Of a stretch of 52,274 nt of DNA, positions 9,440 through 18,358 are shown piece by piece. The DNA is from Bacteroidales bacterium (lineage in GTDB: Bacteria > Bacteroidota > Bacteroidia > Bacteroidales > UBA932). Positions within the stretch are counted from its first letter, which is position 1, and each line of letters starts with the position of its first letter. The stretch lies in contig JAFYVM010000054.1 of the NCBI GenBank assembly GCA_017549145.1, forward strand, positions 1 through 52,274, read 5' to 3'. The position numbers and the translations under genes are program-made. Below the pieces are notes generated by a model that saw only the letters and a program-made list of their open reading frames with translations, was not told the DNA's origin and searched no databases.

Positions 9440-9877
9440 ATGAAAAGTAGACTTCTTTATATCGTTGCAATGATTGCAACTGGAATTATGGCATTCAGCA
9501 TCTGTGCAAGTGCACAGGAGAAAGGTAAGGTTGTTACACTCACTACAGCCGAGTTCAAGGCTAAGGTTTGTAATATCGATGCTGAAGGCTTCAAATATCT
9601 TGGAAAGAAGCCGGCAATCGTTGATTTCTACGCAGATTGGTGTGGTCCATGCCGCGCAATTGCTCCTACATTGGAGGAACTTGCAAAGGAGTATGGAGAC
9701 AAGATTGTAATCTACAAAGTAAATATCGACAAGTCTCGTGAACTGGCTGTTGCATTTGACATCAGTTCAATCCCTGCTATCATGTATATTCCTGTCAAGG
9801 GTAAGCCAAGGATGACTCTCGGATCACGCAGCAAGGATAAATTCAAGAAAGAAATAGAGACATACCTACTCAAATAA
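9440..9877 (+). CDS. Exported thioredoxin-family protein
   Basis: A 145-residue thioredoxin fold protein with an N-terminal signal peptide of about 26 residues ending near SICASAQ, so it should act in the periplasm. The active site WCGPC follows VDFYADWCGPCRAI near residue 65, and the cis-proline is in SSIPAIMYIP. The mature part is close to a standard thioredoxin, without the long N-terminal extension of TlpA/ResA proteins. It could reduce disulfides in exported proteins, or help DsbD-like partners. The gene is packed between pyrC and the HI0933-type flavoprotein (1-4 nt gaps). Confidence 0.92.
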   Translation: MKSRLLYIVAMIATGIMAFSICASAQEKGKVVTLTTAEFKAKVCNIDAEGFKYLGKKPAIVDFYADWCGPCRAIAPTLEELAKEYGDKIVIYKVNIDKSRELAVAFDISSIPAIMYIPVKGKPRMTLGSRSKDKFKKEIETYLLK

Positions 9878-9878
9878 T

Positions 9879-11231
9879 ATGAAGAGTGTTGATGTAATTG
9901 TCATCGGTGCTGGAGCTGCTGGACTGATGGCTGCTTGCGGAGCAGCGCGCACAGCAGAGTGCAAGGTGGTTGTGTTGGAGAAAATGCCTCGTCCGGGTCG
10001 TAAGATTATGATTACGGGCAAGGGCAGGTGTAATTTCACCAACGCGAAGCCCTGGAACGAGTTTTCTCAGCATATCCACCCGAAGCCAAACTTCCTTAAA
10101 CCATCGTTCTATAACCTCACTTCTGAAAAGATGATTGATTTCCTTACCGAGCAGGGTATGGAGTCAGTTGTGGAGAGAGGTGACAGGGCCTTCCCTACTT
10201 CGCATCTTGCTTCTGATGTTGTAGATGCGCTTTTGAGGGCTGCTGAGAGTGCTGGAGCGGAGGTTTTATGTGGTAAGGAGGTGAGGGAGATCCTTCGCTG
10301 CGCTCAGGATGACAGAAAGGTGCAGGATGACAGAAAGGTGCAGGATGACATGGAGCCGCAGGGGTATACTGTTAAATGCTCGGATGGCAGCGCGTATAGC
10401 TGCAAGAAACTCATAATCTGCACTGGAGGACTTTCATATCCAAAGACAGGTTCGACTGGTGACGGTTACAAATGGGCTACTCAGATGGGACATACCATCA
10501 AGACACTCTTCCCTTCTCTGACAGCAATTGTCCCTAAGGGGTATAAGATTACAGAAGTATCAAAAGGTCATATTGACCGTAGCACGCCGTGCTCAGAAAT
10601 CGGTGGAATGCTATGCGGCAATCAGCTCAAGAATGTAGGACTCAGCCTCATAGTTGATGGAAATACAGCAGAGGACGAGTTCGGTGATATGGATTTTACC
10701 GACGGCGGAATCGAGGGTCCTATTGGATTCAAGATAAGCCGCAAGTGCGTCAATTCCATAATCAATGGTTCCAAAGTCTATGTAGTTATTGACCTTAAAC
10801 CGGCAGTGGACCTTGAGGACCTCACAGTGAGAATCAACACATTGTGGAACGAGATTGCCAAAGATAAGCGCAGCGCTAATAAGCTCTATAAGGATCGATT
10901 CAAGATCCTTCTTACCAAGGTGCTGCCTATGCAGCTCATACAGGGATTCATGAAACTGAATCCGAACATCGATCATAAGAGTCTGCCTAAGGCACTCAAG
11001 AACTGGAAGATGGAAGTGGATGGATATGTAGGCTACGAAAGATGCGTTGTGACTGCCGGTGGAGTAAGCCAGGAGGAGGTATCTCCTAAGACACTCGAAT
11101 CCAAGATGGTCCCTGGACTATATTTCGCTGGTGAAGTTCTGGATCTTGATGCTAACACAGGTGGATACAACCTCCAGACAGCCTTTTCAACTGGCTATCT
11201 TGCAGGTATATCCGCAGCTAAATCACTTTAA
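9879..11231 (+). CDS. HI0933/YhiN-family NAD(P)/FAD-dependent oxidoreductase
   Basis: A 450-residue flavoprotein with the N-terminal dinucleotide-binding motif [42 protein letters not shown] is the signature of the HI0933/BaiN-like family. A second FAD contact is in [19 protein letters not shown], and the C-terminal [28 protein letters not shown] closes the site. The physiological substrate of the family is unsettled. Residues from about 137 to 158 (LRCAQDD followed by two RKVQDD units) are not family sequence: they are a genomic repeat element translated in frame between two strands of the insert domain. The final codons overlap convergently with the end of mnmA by 4 nt, with no terminator in between. 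Confidence 0.9.
   Translation: MKSVDVIVIGAGAAGLMAACGAARTAECKVVVLEKMPRPGRKIMITGKGRCNFTNAKPWNEFSQHIHPKPNFLKPSFYNLTSEKMIDFLTEQGMESVVERGDRAFPTSHLASDVVDALLRAAESAGAEVLCGKEVREILRCAQDDRKVQDDRKVQDDMEPQGYTVKCSDGSAYSCKKLIICTGGLSYPKTGSTGDGYKWATQMGHTIKTLFPSLTAIVPKGYKITEVSKGHIDRSTPCSEIGGMLCGNQLKNVGLSLIVDGNTAEDEFGDMDFTDGGIEGPIGFKISRKCVNSIINGSKVYVVIDLKPAVDLEDLTVRINTLWNEIAKDKRSANKLYKDRFKILLTKVLPMQLIQGFMKLNPNIDHKSLPKALKNWKMEVDGYVGYERCVVTAGGVSQEEVSPKTLESKMVPGLYFAGEVLDLDANTGGYNLQTAFSTGYLAGISAAKSL
10288..10351. repeat. Repeat element inserted in frame inside the HI0933-type gene
   Basis: The head agatccttcgctgcgctcag begins at 10288 and is followed by two 18-bp units of the form aaaggtgcaggatgacag (10316-10333 and 10334-10351). 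It is the same family as at 3035-3093. Since 18 is a multiple of three, each added unit leaves the reading frame intact and adds six residues (RKVQDD). Confidence 0.85.
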
Positions 11232-12694
11232 ATTACTCCGGAACCAATCATTTCGACGCTGGTATCCTTGTGGAGAGAGTCTGAGGCTTCCTTAGATTCT
11301 CCAAGGGGGTTGTACCATACTGCAAACTGTCCTGAAGTAATGCCTCGCTGAGGCTGGTCGAAGAGGATATATAATCCGTTCTCACGCATGATGAGAGTTG
11401 CATCCTGAAGAGGCTGACGATAGCGGATACGCACACGATATCTTCTGATCTCCCCTACTGCCATCTTCATATCTTCACGAATCCAGTGAATTTCTGACGG
11501 ATCGATACGCAAGCAGCTTCGCGAAAGGCCCTTATGAGTATGGCCTTCTCCTACATATATTATATTATCAGGAATATCTGTTTCAATTACGAAGATCGAG
11601 TCCTTGTGGCCACCGATGTTGAGACCTTTGCGCTGACCGATTGTATAGAACTGCGCGCCATCGTGCTTTCCGACGATTTTTCCATATGGATTTTCCTTGT
11701 AGCGGGTCTTCTTGATATGCTTACGACCGCTTCTATATGTCTCAGTCTCGAACTTAATGTCGTATTTAACCGGCTGAGCAAGCTGGTAGAGCTGATCGTC
11801 TGAAAGAGCTGCTATAGCTTCCATTGACCAAGGACAACCATTTGCGACAGCACCGTCTCTTACCACAGTTGAAGCCTTGTCCTCAGAGATATAGTCAGTA
11901 ATCATTTTAAGCTGGGCATCTGAGTCGGCCATAATTGACTCCAGCGTATTGCGCACGAAGTTATACTGTTCATTTTCAGTATAGTAAGCATCATACACCT
12001 CAACAACATCTCCCTCACATGGTTTGAGCTTCTGCTGTAGGAAGGTAGGTAGATCCACTTTTCCGACAAAGCATATTCCCTGTGAGTCCTTCTTCTCGGC
12101 TGATGGAAGATCTGCCTCTGCTGCGAGCCTGCGTACTTCAGGCTTAGGAATGTCTCCGATCGGGAAAAGTGCTTTTGAAAGCTGGTCCTGAGTAAGCTGA
12201 CAGAGGAAATAGCTCTGATCTTTGTTAGGATCTGCACCTGCAAGGATTCTATAAACCGGAGAGCCGTCTTCTGCAGTCTCTACAACCTTGCGGCAGTAAT
12301 GACCTGTGGCCACCATGTCCGCACCCATCTTGACAGCGCATTTGAGGAATGCATCAAACTTGATTTCCCTGTTGCAAAGCACGTCTGGGTTAGGTGTGCG
12401 ACCCTTTTCATATTCGTCAAACATATAGTCCACTACCCTCTTGCGATATTCTTCGCTGAGGTCCACGAAATAGAACGGAATACCTATCTTGCGAGCTACA
12501 AGTTCTGCTACAAAACGGTCTTCTTCCCATTCGCAATCTCCGTGAAGCGTGGTCGATGCATCGTGCCAGTTCTGCATGAAAAGAGCGAAGACATCATAGC
12601 CCTGCTGCTTCAATAGAAGAGCTGCAACACTTGAATCTACACCTCCTGAGAGGCCGATACACACTTTTATATCTTTGTTATTCGAATTTTTCAT
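11228..12694 (-). CDS. mnmA: tRNA-specific 2-thiouridylase MnmA with a large insertion
   Basis: This enzyme thiolates U34 of tRNA-Lys, -Glu and -Gln. From the chosen ATG at 12694 it has 488 residues, against about 360 in most bacteria. It has the PP-loop [20 protein letters not shown] near residue 16, the catalytic Cys in [12 protein letters not shown] (about 107), and the second Cys in SQGICFVGK (about 208). The tail [19 protein letters not shown] is normal. Between FLQQKLKP and the KIVGKHDG motif lie about 105 extra residues (nt 11685-12001) with mixed helical character that I do not recognise. An upstream in-frame ATG at 12754 is rejected because it overlaps cdd and the promoter. The 3' end is convergent with the HI0933-type gene. 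Confidence 0.93.
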   Translation of the reverse strand: MKNSNNKDIKVCIGLSGGVDSSVAALLLKQQGYDVFALFMQNWHDASTTLHGDCEWEEDRFVAELVARKIGIPFYFVDLSEEYRKRVVDYMFDEYEKGRTPNPDVLCNREIKFDAFLKCAVKMGADMVATGHYCRKVVETAEDGSPVYRILAGADPNKDQSYFLCQLTQDQLSKALFPIGDIPKPEVRRLAAEADLPSAEKKDSQGICFVGKVDLPTFLQQKLKPCEGDVVEVYDAYYTENEQYNFVRNTLESIMADSDAQLKMITDYISEDKASTVVRDGAVANGCPWSMEAIAALSDDQLYQLAQPVKYDIKFETETYRSGRKHIKKTRYKENPYGKIVGKHDGAQFYTIGQRKGLNIGGHKDSIFVIETDIPDNIIYVGEGHTHKGLSRSCLRIDPSEIHWIREDMKMAVGEIRRYRVRIRYRQPLQDATLIMRENGLYILFDQPQRGITSGQFAVWYNPLGESKEASDSLHKDTSVEMIGSGVI

Positions 12695-12702
12695 TATATT
12701 TG
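12675..12702 (+). promoter_or_regulatory. Possible cdd promoter
   Basis: TATATTTG at 12695-12702 matches the -7 consensus, about 42 bp before the cdd ATG. The best TTG (12675-12677) is only 17 bp upstream, shorter than usual, so the -33 element is uncertain. Confidence 0.4.
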
Positions 12703-12719
12703 TATGCTTTGCATAATTG

Positions 12720-12750
12720 CAAAGATAATTTAATTGATCTGTTATGACAA
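12720..12750 (-). promoter_or_regulatory. mnmA promoter overlapping the start of cdd
   Basis: On the minus strand TATCTTTG (12727-12720) matches the -7 element, and a TTG (plus-strand caa at 12748-12750) sits 20 bp upstream. The predicted start is close to the mnmA ATG at 12694, and the -33 element lies inside the first codons of the divergent cdd gene. Confidence 0.6.
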
Positions 12751-13217
12751 ACAAAGAGATTAAAATTGCTTATCAGGAGTGTAACTCTCTAGATCAGCTT
12801 GATTCTCAAGACAGAAAACTTGCAGATGCAGCTATCGCTGCTATTGCAACATCATACGCTCCATACTCCAACTTCAATGTTGGAGCTGCAGTGCAGCTGG
12901 AAGACGGAGAAATCATCCAGGGCTCTAATCAGGAGAATGCAGCATATCCATCAGGAATCTGTGCAGAAAGAACTGCACTGTTCTACGCTGGAGCATCTCG
13001 TCCAGACAAGTCTGTTGTGAAGATTGCCATTGCAGCGGGCCAGAATGGAGTTCTTTGTGAGTCGCCAGTCACTCCATGCGGTGCATGCCGCCAGGTAATG
13101 GCTCAGTACCAGCTCAAGGGAGGACAGCCGATTGAGATTCTTCTTATCGGAACCGCTAAGATCTGGAAATTTGCTAAGGTAGAGGACCTTCTTCCTTTTA
13201 CATTCGATAGCATCTAG
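12744..13217 (+). CDS. cdd: Cytidine deaminase
   Basis: A 157-residue zinc-dependent cytidine/deoxycytidine deaminase for pyrimidine salvage in the cytosol. The zinc site is complete: [10 protein letters not shown] supplies the first Cys and catalytic Glu, and PCGACRQVM the other two Cys. [14 protein letters not shown] and [14 protein letters not shown] match the substrate-binding region. Length is about 20 residues above the small homotetrameric form because of an N-terminal helix. It is divergent from mnmA, and its stop codon runs directly into a tandem repeat that lies in front of the thiamine riboswitch. Confidence 0.95.
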   Translation: MTNKEIKIAYQECNSLDQLDSQDRKLADAAIAAIATSYAPYSNFNVGAAVQLEDGEIIQGSNQENAAYPSGICAERTALFYAGASRPDKSVVKIAIAAGQNGVLCESPVTPCGACRQVMAQYQLKGGQPIEILLIGTAKIWKFAKVEDLLPFTFDSI

Positions 13218-13318
13218 TCATCCTGAGCACTCAATGTCATCCTGAGTACTCAATGTCATCCTGAACACTCAATGTCATCCTGAGTACTCAATGTCATCCT
13301 GAGTGAAACGAAGGATCT
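13217..13318. repeat. Tandem 19-bp repeat array abutting the TPP riboswitch
   Basis: Four 19-bp units of the form gtcatcctgagtactcaat run at 13217-13235, 13236-13254, 13255-13273 and 13274-13292, with one or two differences among them. They end in the head gtcatcctgagtgaaacgaa followed by ggatct, at 13293-13318. This is the inverse orientation of the elements at 3035 and 10288. It begins at the last base of the cdd stop codon and ends seven bases before the riboswitch. Confidence 0.9.
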
Positions 13319-13324
13319 AAATAA

Positions 13325-13402
13325 GTTAGGGGTGCTGAGCAAAGTCTCGGCTGAGAACATACCCTCTGAACCTGATATGTATAATGACAACGCAGGGAAA
13401 CA
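13325..13402 (+). promoter_or_regulatory. TPP riboswitch (thi box)
   Basis: The conserved parts of the thiamine-pyrophosphate aptamer appear in order: GGGGTGC, GCTGAGA, ACCCTCTGAACCTGATAT, and the closing CGCAGGGAAACA. The aptamer ends three bases before the first ATG (13406), with no room for a separate terminator. Ligand binding would therefore most simply block translation initiation of the thi operon. Confidence 0.95.
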
Positions 13403-13405
13403 ATT

Positions 13406-13672
13406 ATGAAAACAACAATTTCTAACGACGTGCTTTCGGCAGCTGTCGCTGCTGTGAGGTCTCAGAGACCTCTTGTGCACAACATCACAAACTATGTAGT
13501 AATGAATAACTCCGCCAATGCGCTTCTGGCCATTGGTGCATCTCCTGTTATGGTCCATTGGACTCAGGAGATGGAGGAGATGGTATCAATCGCAGGTGCT
13601 TTGGTTGCGGCTAATTCTCGTGGCAATGGTTCCATGCAGATGCATTTCCTAGATGAACTTTATAATTTGTAA
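13406..13672 (+). pseudogene. thiM: Internally deleted hydroxyethylthiazole kinase remnant
   Basis: An open frame of 88 residues, whereas ThiM is normally about 260. Residues 1-66 match the ThiM N-terminus, including [28 protein letters not shown] and the following [13 protein letters not shown]. The final 20 residues ([16 protein letters not shown]) look like the ThiM C-terminal helix. About 170 middle residues with most of the ATP site and catalytic Cys region are missing, and the join near nt 13604 keeps the frame. The protein cannot phosphorylate 4-methyl-5-hydroxyethylthiazole. It may persist because it is the first gene behind the riboswitch and couples translation to the next gene, which starts two bases after its stop. 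Confidence 0.85.
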
Positions 13673-13674
13673 GC

Positions 13675-14988
13675 ATGAAACAAGCATTAAAACTATATTT
13701 GGTAACAGATCGTGATCTCTCATTGGGAAGATCACTGGAAGAAGTCGTACGCGAGGCTGTTGCGGGCGGAGTAACCATGGTCCAGCTACGCGAAAAGGAC
13801 GCTGCTACCGGAGAGTTCATAGAACTAGGCAGAAGACTCATGGCTGTGCTGAAGCCACTTGGCATTCCCCTCATTATCAACGACAGGGTGGATGTGGCAT
13901 TGGCAGTGGATGCTGACGGAGTGCACATCGGTCAGAGCGATATGGCGTATGCTGATGCACGCAGATTGCTCGGTCCTGACAAGATAATCGGTCTGTCAGT
14001 GGAAAACATGGACGACCTACTCAAGGCCAATGAATTGGATGTAGACTATATCGGCATTTCGCCTGTCTACGGTACACCTACCAAGACAGATACGGCTGAG
14101 CCGTTCGGTCTAGAAGGCTTGAAAGAAGCAGTAAGACTGTCATTGCATCCGACCGTGGCTATCGGAGGAATGAACAGACATACTGCAGCCGATGTTATGG
14201 CGACAGGATGTGACGGTATCGCTGTTGTGAGTGCAATTTCTTCAGCAGAAAACATCAAGGAGGCAACTACAGAGCTGAAGGAAATCGTAGATGCAAATGC
14301 AAAAGAGAGCTGGTGTCAACAGATATGGAGGCTGTCCAACAAGATATATAAGGAGATTCTGGGGCTTGAGTTCATCGCAGATCTCTCTGACGGAAGCCTT
14401 GACAAGGATATATTTTCAAGATACATAGCGCAGGATGAAATATACCTGGGAAACTATTATCGTAATATGTTTGCACTCGCTGACATGATGGACGATGCTT
14501 CTGACAGGACATTATTCCTTTCATTTGCAAAGGACGGCATGGAGGGCGAAAAGGCTATGCACGAGCTGCTTATCGAGAGATATGGAATGGATATCAATGT
14601 GGAGTCGTCCGTGGTCACAACAGGATATAACAAGCTTATTCAAGATGCAATAAATAGCGGAAATAAATATTATGCACTGGCAGTTATGCTGCCTTGTATG
14701 TGGATATACAACCGCGTGGGGCTGCATATTCTCAAAACCTCAAATCTGAAGGACAATCCATACAAAGAATGGATCCTGGAATATGGTAACGAAGAGTTCT
14801 CTAATGGAACCAACAGAGTTCTCGAAATTATTGACAGTTGGGCAAAGGAGGTAGATGAGGCAACAATTCAGGAGATGAATCGCCTGTATCTTATGGCGGC
14901 TCTATATGAATATGCATTCTGGGATTATGCCTATTGTGGTGATGCGAAGTCGTACGAATACACAAAATCATTGGAAGGATGGCTATGA
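13675..14988 (+). CDS. thiE-tenA: ThiE-TenA fusion: thiamine-phosphate synthase plus TenA aminohydrolase
   Basis: A 437-residue two-domain cytosolic enzyme. Residues 1-208 are ThiE, which joins HMP-PP and thiazole phosphate: LYLVTDR, TMVQLREKDA, INDRVDVALAVDADGVHIGQ, YIGISPVYGTPTK and VAIGGMN are the usual (beta/alpha)8 motifs. Residues about 214-437 are TenA, a helical aminopyrimidine salvage hydrolase: AQDEIYLGNYYR carries the catalytic Asp, LPCMWIYNRVG the catalytic Cys (about residue 341), and EYAFWDYAY the C-terminal Glu. The join has no stop or start between the domains and a short linker rich in Ala, Lys and Glu. It would couple pyrimidine salvage to thiamine assembly. The gene follows the thiM remnant by 2 nt and overlaps thiL by 4 nt (ATGA). 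Confidence 0.93.
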   Translation: MKQALKLYLVTDRDLSLGRSLEEVVREAVAGGVTMVQLREKDAATGEFIELGRRLMAVLKPLGIPLIINDRVDVALAVDADGVHIGQSDMAYADARRLLGPDKIIGLSVENMDDLLKANELDVDYIGISPVYGTPTKTDTAEPFGLEGLKEAVRLSLHPTVAIGGMNRHTAADVMATGCDGIAVVSAISSAENIKEATTELKEIVDANAKESWCQQIWRLSNKIYKEILGLEFIADLSDGSLDKDIFSRYIAQDEIYLGNYYRNMFALADMMDDASDRTLFLSFAKDGMEGEKAMHELLIERYGMDINVESSVVTTGYNKLIQDAINSGNKYYALAVMLPCMWIYNRVGLHILKTSNLKDNPYKEWILEYGNEEFSNGTNRVLEIIDSWAKEVDEATIQEMNRLYLMAALYEYAFWDYAYCGDAKSYEYTKSLEGWL

Positions 14989-16016
14989 GCAGCAGAGGGG
15001 AATTCGGTTTCATAGATTTCATAAAGGAACATTTCAAAGCTCCTGATGGAGTGACTGGCATAGGAGACGACTGTGCAGTGCTTCCGATTTGGCCTATCAG
15101 GAGTTATCCAGCATGGCAATGGAGAAAGATGGAGAATATGCCGGGGGTGACATTTCCTACTGATTCCGGAGAACTGCTGGTATCGACAGACCTGCTGATG
15201 GAGGGGGTGCATTTCCTGAGGGAGGAGTCATCTCCGGAAGACGTGGGTTGGAAGGCGGCAGCAGTGAATCTCAGCGACATCGCTGCCATGGGAGGAAGTC
15301 CGATTGCGACTTTTCTTTCCATAGCTCTTCCCAAAGATGCACAGGAGGAATGGGCTGAACGCTTTATCAAGGGATATGCAGAAATCAGTGATCTCTTCGA
15401 CGTGCCTCTTCTTGGCGGCGACACAACATCTTCATTGAGAGATATTGCAATAAACGTCTGCGTGCTTGGACGTTGCCCGAGCGGCAAGTCAATCACTCGC
15501 AGCGGTGCCCAAGTCGGCGATGTGATATATGTAACAGGTCCATTGGGAGACTCTGCTGCAGGCTTGCAGGCAATCCTCAAAGAAGTAGAAAGAACGGAAG
15601 ATGTGCAGACCTTGATCCATAGGCACAAACGCCCTTTCCCGAGGTTGAGAGCTGCCACAGACCTTATAGACACCGGAGTTGTCGGAGCGATGATGGACAT
15701 CTCGGACGGTATAGCCTCAGATCTCAGACACATACTGAAAGCTTCAGGAGTTGGTGCTGTCGTCGATCTTGACAGGCTGCCTCTATCGGAAGAATTTCAG
15801 GCAGTATGCAAGGAACAGAAGTGGAATGCATATGAGCTGGCAACTGGTGGAGGCGAAGACTTCGAGTTGCTGTTCACTGCACCTGCCGGGCTGGAAAAGC
15901 GCACGGACATCATCTCAGTCTACCCTATCGGAAAAATCGTTGAAGGCAGCGAGATTCAATGGGTGAATGGTGGAGTTCAATCTGACTTTGACGCTACAGG
16001 TTACAAACACTTTTAA
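14985..16016 (+). CDS. thiL: Thiamine-monophosphate kinase
   Basis: A 343-residue ATP-dependent kinase that makes thiamine pyrophosphate from thiamine phosphate, the last step of the pathway. N-terminal GVTGIGDDCAVLP and STDLLMEGVHFLRE bind metal and substrate; VGWKAAAVNLSDIAAMGG and GGDTTSS are standard for the AIR-synthase fold, as are MMDISDGIASDLRHI and ATGGGEDFELLFT in the C-terminal domain. A short extra stretch (about 20 residues around SYPAWQWRKMENMPGV) lies between the first two motifs. The ATG at 14985 overlaps the thiE-tenA stop; the ATG two codons upstream is an alternative. Confidence 0.94.
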   Translation: MSSRGEFGFIDFIKEHFKAPDGVTGIGDDCAVLPIWPIRSYPAWQWRKMENMPGVTFPTDSGELLVSTDLLMEGVHFLREESSPEDVGWKAAAVNLSDIAAMGGSPIATFLSIALPKDAQEEWAERFIKGYAEISDLFDVPLLGGDTTSSLRDIAINVCVLGRCPSGKSITRSGAQVGDVIYVTGPLGDSAAGLQAILKEVERTEDVQTLIHRHKRPFPRLRAATDLIDTGVVGAMMDISDGIASDLRHILKASGVGAVVDLDRLPLSEEFQAVCKEQKWNAYELATGGGEDFELLFTAPAGLEKRTDIISVYPIGKIVEGSEIQWVNGGVQSDFDATGYKHF

Positions 16017-16017
16017 C

Positions 16018-16044
16018 AGATGCTTCACTACGTTCAGCATGACA
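16018..16044. repeat. Variant copy of the short repeat head between thiL and thiD
   Basis: The sequence agatgcttcactacgttcag followed by catgaca has the same layout as the head agatccttcgctgcgctcag plus gatgaca found elsewhere in the window, with a few substitutions. It is a single copy without tandem tail units and fills most of the 39-bp thiL-thiD spacer. Confidence 0.6.
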
Positions 16045-16055
16045 ATTAGAAAATT

Positions 16056-16862
16056 ATGAAAAAGAAATATAATAGAGTATTGACAATAGCCGGCAGCGAC
16101 TCTGGTGGAGGCGCTGGAATCCAGGCAGACATTAAGGCAATCAGTGCAATGGGATGCTTCGCAGCATCAGCAATCACTGCAATCACAGTGCAGAACACAG
16201 TAGGCGTAGAAGCTGTGCATGCCGTTCCGCTGGAGATTCTTGCGGGACAGATTGATGCCGTGCTGTCCGACATCGGTGCAGATGCCATCAAGATCGGTAT
16301 GCTTCACTCTGCTGAGGTTGTGAACCTTGTTGCAGACAAGATTGAGAAATACGGCATCAAGAATGTGGTTCTGGACCCAGTAATGGTCTCAACCTCCGGT
16401 CATAGGCTCATCGAGGAGAGCGCAATTGAGGTTATCAAGAGCAGATTGATTCCTCTGGCTCGTGTCATTACTCCTAATATCCCTGAGGCTGAAATCCTAG
16501 CTGGCTGCACAATCTCCAGCGAAGAGGACTTCCCTAAAATTGCCAAGATACTAGTTCAGAACAACAAGGGAGTCTCAGTTCTGTTGAAGGCTGGTCACCT
16601 CACAGGGGATGTTCTGGTAGACTATTTCTTCAACGCTGAAGACGGCACCACAACCCAGCTTCCGTCAAAACGAGTATACACTCGCAACACTCACGGCACC
16701 GGCTGCACCCTCTCATCAGCATTTGCTGCAGCACTTGCACGAGGCGAAGAACTCACAGCTGCGGCAACATCTGCAAAGAAATATATCGAAGGTGCGATCA
16801 TCTCTGGAGCGGAATACGAAATCGGCCACGGACATGGTCCTGTAAACCATTTCTGGAAATAA
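16056..16862 (+). CDS. thiD: Hydroxymethylpyrimidine/phosphomethylpyrimidine kinase
   Basis: A 268-residue ribokinase-fold enzyme that phosphorylates HMP twice to HMP-PP, the pyrimidine substrate of ThiE. It shows [19 protein letters not shown] at the N-terminus, [34 protein letters not shown] and the anion-hole motif [20 protein letters not shown] near residue 210. Length is normal. It is the last gene of the riboswitch-controlled unit. With TenA it allows growth from salvaged pyrimidine; the window has no thiC, thiG or thiH. Confidence 0.95.
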   Translation: MKKKYNRVLTIAGSDSGGGAGIQADIKAISAMGCFAASAITAITVQNTVGVEAVHAVPLEILAGQIDAVLSDIGADAIKIGMLHSAEVVNLVADKIEKYGIKNVVLDPVMVSTSGHRLIEESAIEVIKSRLIPLARVITPNIPEAEILAGCTISSEEDFPKIAKILVQNNKGVSVLLKAGHLTGDVLVDYFFNAEDGTTTQLPSKRVYTRNTHGTGCTLSSAFAAALARGEELTAAATSAKKYIEGAIISGAEYEIGHGHGPVNHFWK

Positions 16863-16934
16863 TATTTCCGTCTTCTACCCTATTCCACGGCATAATTTGT
16901 GACTCGCCATGGCCTGTCATTAAAATTATGCATT

Positions 16935-18347
16935 ATGGAAAATAGAAATAACTCAAACAAAGATAATTCTCTCATCTTCGGATCAGAACAGATGAGAGAA
17001 CCCGTTGCTGCCGAATTCATTCCTGAACACGGCACACCGGCACCTATAGCGTACCAGATAGTCAAGGACGAAACCTTCCCGCAGACTCAACCTCGCCTCA
17101 ATCTTGCTACTTTCGTCACCACTTATATGGATGACTACGGCACACGATTGATGAACGAGGCTGTCGGCATCAACTATATTGACGAGACAGAATACCCACG
17201 AGTAGCTGTTATGTGCGGACGCTGCATCAACATGGTAGCAAACATGTGGCACACTCCGGAAAAGGGAGATTGGAAGACAGGTGCAGTAGGTATTGGATCA
17301 TCAGAAGCATGTATGCTGGGTGGTGTAGCAGCATGGCTCAGATGGCGCGAACGTCGCAAGGCGGAAGGAAAGCCTTTTGACAAACCAAACCTGGTAATGA
17401 GTACTGCTTACCAGGTTGTATGGGAGAAGTTCTGCCAGCTCTGGCAGATCGAAATGCGCACAGTTCCTATTACTCACAAACATCCTACTCTGGATATAGA
17501 ACAGGCACTTAAACTCTGCGATGAGAACACAATCTGTATCGTACCGATTGCCGGCGTCACATGGACAGGTATGAACGACGACATCGAAGCCTTGGACTTC
17601 GCTCTTGACGGCTACAATGCGAAGACAGGATATAACATCCCGATCCACGTTGATGCCGCGTCAGGAGGTTTCATTCTTCCGTTCCTCAACCCTGAAAAGA
17701 AATGGGATTTCCGCCTCAAATGGGTACTCTCCATATCCACATCAGGTCACAAATATGGCCTCGTATATCCGGGTCTCGGCTGGGTTGTCTGGAGGGATAA
17801 GCAATATCTGCCTAAGGAGATGAACTTCAGCGTGAACTACCTCGGCGCAAGCATCACTCAGGTAGGCCTCAACTTCTCACGTCCTGCAGCACAGATCCTT
17901 GCACAGTACTACAACTTCCTTCATCTCGGTGTGGAAGGTTACCGCAAGATCCACTCGAATTCAATGGCTATAGCCAATTACTGCCACGAGGCTATCGGCC
18001 AGATTCCATGCTTCCAGAACTATTCTAAGGAGCTGGAGAATCCTCTTTTTATCTGGTCACTCAAGCCTGAATATGACAAGACTGCCAAATGGACTCTATT
18101 CGACCTGCAGGACAAGCTCATGCAGCACGGATGGATGGTACCGGCCTACACGATGCCGAAGGACATCGAGGATATGGTGGTGATGCGTATAGTCGTACGT
18201 CAGGGAATGTCGCGAGATATGGCAGATATGCTCATCACAGACATTCAGAACGCCGTTACAGAGCTTGAACAGCTCGAGTTCCCTACTCCATCGCGCCAGG
18301 CAGCAAACCAGAGTAAAAAGACAAAAGGTAAAGTGTACACACATTAA
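16935..18347 (+). CDS. gadB: Glutamate decarboxylase
   Basis: A PLP enzyme of about 470 residues that converts glutamate to GABA, consuming a proton. The start at 16935 (MENRN) fits the family better than the ATG at 16899. GSSEACMLGGVA and HVDAASGGFILPF bind the cofactor, and the Schiff-base Lys lies in STSGHKYGLVYPG at about residue 273, close to K276 of E. coli GadB. The N-terminal part matches hexameric group II decarboxylases (MNEAVGINYIDETEYPRVA). The antiporter gene gadC follows after 11 bp, the classic acid-resistance and GABA-export pair. Confidence 0.96.
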   Translation: MENRNNSNKDNSLIFGSEQMREPVAAEFIPEHGTPAPIAYQIVKDETFPQTQPRLNLATFVTTYMDDYGTRLMNEAVGINYIDETEYPRVAVMCGRCINMVANMWHTPEKGDWKTGAVGIGSSEACMLGGVAAWLRWRERRKAEGKPFDKPNLVMSTAYQVVWEKFCQLWQIEMRTVPITHKHPTLDIEQALKLCDENTICIVPIAGVTWTGMNDDIEALDFALDGYNAKTGYNIPIHVDAASGGFILPFLNPEKKWDFRLKWVLSISTSGHKYGLVYPGLGWVVWRDKQYLPKEMNFSVNYLGASITQVGLNFSRPAAQILAQYYNFLHLGVEGYRKIHSNSMAIANYCHEAIGQIPCFQNYSKELENPLFIWSLKPEYDKTAKWTLFDLQDKLMQHGWMVPAYTMPKDIEDMVVMRIVVRQGMSRDMADMLITDIQNAVTELEQLEFPTPSRQAANQSKKTKGKVYTH

Positions 18348-18358
18348 AAACATGTACT

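Noticed and set aside
13217-13318. CRISPR-like array
   Set aside because: The units are 19 bp and tandem without unique spacers, the same motif occurs in coding and spacer positions elsewhere, and there are no cas genes.
15104-15733. Minus-strand open frame opposite thiL
   Set aside because: It overlaps thiL motifs completely and its composition (Ser, Pro, Arg rich) is that of an antisense shadow.
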